Positions 62,538-64,000 of a stretch of DNA of 64,000 nt are shown here, in pieces. The number at the start of each line of letters is the position of its first letter. Position 1 is the stretch's first letter. Made by a program: the position numbers and the translations under genes. The stretch comes from Pseudophaeomoniella oleicola (Eukaryota > Ascomycota > Eurotiomycetes > Phaeomoniellales > Phaeomoniellaceae): NCBI GenBank assembly GCA_003868215.1, contig QWDQ01000017.1:124001-188000 (forward strand), in the 5' to 3' direction. The notes below the pieces were generated by a model. It saw only the letters and a program-made list of their open reading frames with translations. It was not told the DNA's origin and made no database searches.

Positions 62538-64000
62538 ATGAGAACCCGTAGTACTCAGGCATGTGAGCGTTGTCGGGATCGAAAATGTCGATGTTTGGAT
62601 GGTTCTAAGCCTGGGATTTGTGCTAAGTACGTCTTTTCAGTTCTGCGGACATCGAAAGTATCCTGACAAATGAAAGATGCGAGAAAGACGGGAGAAGATG
62701 TGTCCCCCATGTACCCAACAAAAGGACCATAAATCCATCGTCGGTTGCCAATCCTTCGCTTGAGCATGTCTGGTGTTACTGACTGGTCCCCAGGTCGATC
62801 CGACGGGTGGCGGGAAAGGTAGACAAGCTATATGATCTCATGCGTAGACAGCATCCTGTGGATTCCGGTTCAGCAAGCCAAAGCCAGGTAAGCAGACCGC
62901 TATCAAGTCCAACCTCACAGGATAGGATCCACACCTTATCGGAAGACCTGAATGCTGGTCAATGGCGAAGTCCAGATCGCACTGAAAGCTTCGGCCACAT
63001 GCTCCTTTGCAGATTAGGGATTGCTGGTGAAACCCATGGGGGGATTTTCAAAAAGATGAACCTTGGTAATGCCGAGCTATCTCTGGCCCACTACAGAGAG
63101 CTCTTTACAGCAATTCCTTTCGCCTTCAATCCATGCGATCTAAAGCTGGAACGGCTCCTGGAGGAGCGCCCATTCCTTCTTCTTGCAATTTTAGCTATCT
63201 CATCGCCATGGTACCCGATCTTTGGAGATGAATATTCAGAGTCATTCCGGCTTGCACTTGCCAACAAAGTGATTGTGCAGGGCCAAAAAAGCTTCGATAT
63301 ACTCCAAGGTTTATTGACTTATCTGGCATGGTCTCAACGAGACTTCGAGCCTAGAAGACTGATAACATACCAGCTCCTGCAGCTCGCCAATGGGATGGTC
63401 GTGGAGTTGGGACTGCCCAAAAACTTTGACGCTACTGCTGGCCAGGATGAGGAGAAGACGGACACGAGATATGTCGAAGAAGCAAGGACAATCCTGCTTT
63501 GCTACTACCTCAATTGTGGCATTGGTGTCATCGGCTATGACAGACCGGAAGGTATGCAACGCATGCAGAGCGTTCGTTCAGCTGCTATGCTACTGGCTAG
63601 GAGTAAAGAGCACCCAGCTGATGAAGAAGCGCCTGCCTTGGTCGAGCTATTTCACCTTGCATGCGTTGTGCATGGGCTATCAGAAAATGGTGCGCCCACG
63701 CGGATCGATAGTGGTAGGATTCCTATATGGGACGAATTAGAAACATGGAGGCATCAACATCTGAAGAGCCATAGTTCTCGAACTCTGACCTCAAGCTACC
63801 ACTTTATTAATGCTCATGCCTTCGCGAAGTTGGTGCGGAAGGATATTGAGTACACGAATCCGCCATCTCCGGACATTACCGCGTGCCTACGTTCGTTCCA
63901 GGAACTTTTGGAGCACATGCTTGGTCAATCAGGTCGTTATCTCCTTATAATTGGCATTGTGGAGTGGGCTCATCTCATGATAACAATTGTTATGTTTCCC
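62538..64000 (+). CDS. Zn2Cys6 fungal transcription factor, 3' end beyond the window edge
   Basis: This is a nuclear DNA-binding regulator of the fungal binuclear zinc cluster class. Exons 62538-62626, 62677-62767 and 62819-64000 give 454 codons before the edge. The zinc cluster is at residues 9-38: CERCRDRKCRC...CAKCEKDGRRC, with spacing C-x2-C-x6-C-x8-C-x2-C-x6-C, all six cysteines present and split by the first intron. A short linker follows (VDKLYDLMRRQHP). The rest is a helical middle region (LSLAHYRELFTAIPFAFNP, RPFLLLAILAISSPWYP, LLTYLAWSQ), typical of the regulatory part of these proteins. The second intron's acceptor (AAAG at 62818) was chosen to keep frame and is less certain. It is divergent from the SDHC gene. 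Its targets are unknown; that gene and the siderophore cluster are both candidates. Confidence 0.85.

Noticed and set aside
62555-62767. Minus-strand ORF of 70 residues
   Set aside because: It is antisense to the zinc cluster exons of the regulator, whose six cysteines keep exact spacing.

Overview
The window is nuclear DNA of a filamentous ascomycete (Pezizomycotina). The evidence is short introns of about 50 nt with GT...AG ends, and typical mould genes: the pentafunctional AROM polypeptide, UDP-galactopyranose mutase, HymA, a GH12 endoglucanase, a Zn2Cys6 regulator and a ferrichrome-type NRPS. I cannot name the genus. No tRNA, rRNA, transposon or virus-like element was recognised. Most gene models here were spliced by hand, joining exons that keep the reading frame and the family sequence.

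1-37 kb is mostly housekeeping. In order: AROM (minus strand, cut by the left edge), a cytochrome b561 protein, spindle checkpoint MAD1, an unknown repeat-bearing protein, mitochondrial seryl-tRNA synthetase, UDP-galactopyranose mutase (minus), a gene-poor 3.4 kb stretch, a TPT/DUF250 sugar-phosphate or nucleotide-sugar transporter with a 6-nt microexon, an unknown conserved protein, a PDK1/Pkh-type kinase, a BTB protein, a secreted GH12 enzyme (minus), and a divergent pair of PRMT3-like methyltransferase (minus) and HymA/Mo25 (plus).

37.4-61.1 kb is a compact siderophore cluster: a MaoC-type (hot-dog) enoyl-CoA hydratase, a SidF/SidL-type hydroxyornithine acyltransferase, a SidA-type ornithine N5-monooxygenase, a SidI-type acyl-CoA ligase, and an NRPS of about 4,700 residues with ferrichrome synthetase order (A-T-C)x3-(T-C)x2. 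The proposed route is: the ligase activates a hydroxy acid (mevalonate by analogy with SidI), the MaoC protein dehydrates it, the monooxygenase hydroxylates ornithine, the transferase joins acyl group and hydroxyornithine, and the NRPS builds a cyclic ferrichrome-type peptide. All four tailoring enzymes end in PTS1-like tripeptides (SRI, SKL, AKL, AKL), which implies that the whole hydroxamate branch, hydroxylation included, is in peroxisomes. The two divergent promoters of the cluster hold four exact copies of ATCWGATAA, the site bound by SreA-type iron repressors.

61.4-64 kb holds a divergent pair: a succinate dehydrogenase cytochrome b subunit (SDHC/Sdh3) with changes at four ubiquinone/SDHI-site positions, and a Zn2Cys6 regulator cut by the right edge. 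The SDHC looks like an alternative paralog rather than the standard subunit.
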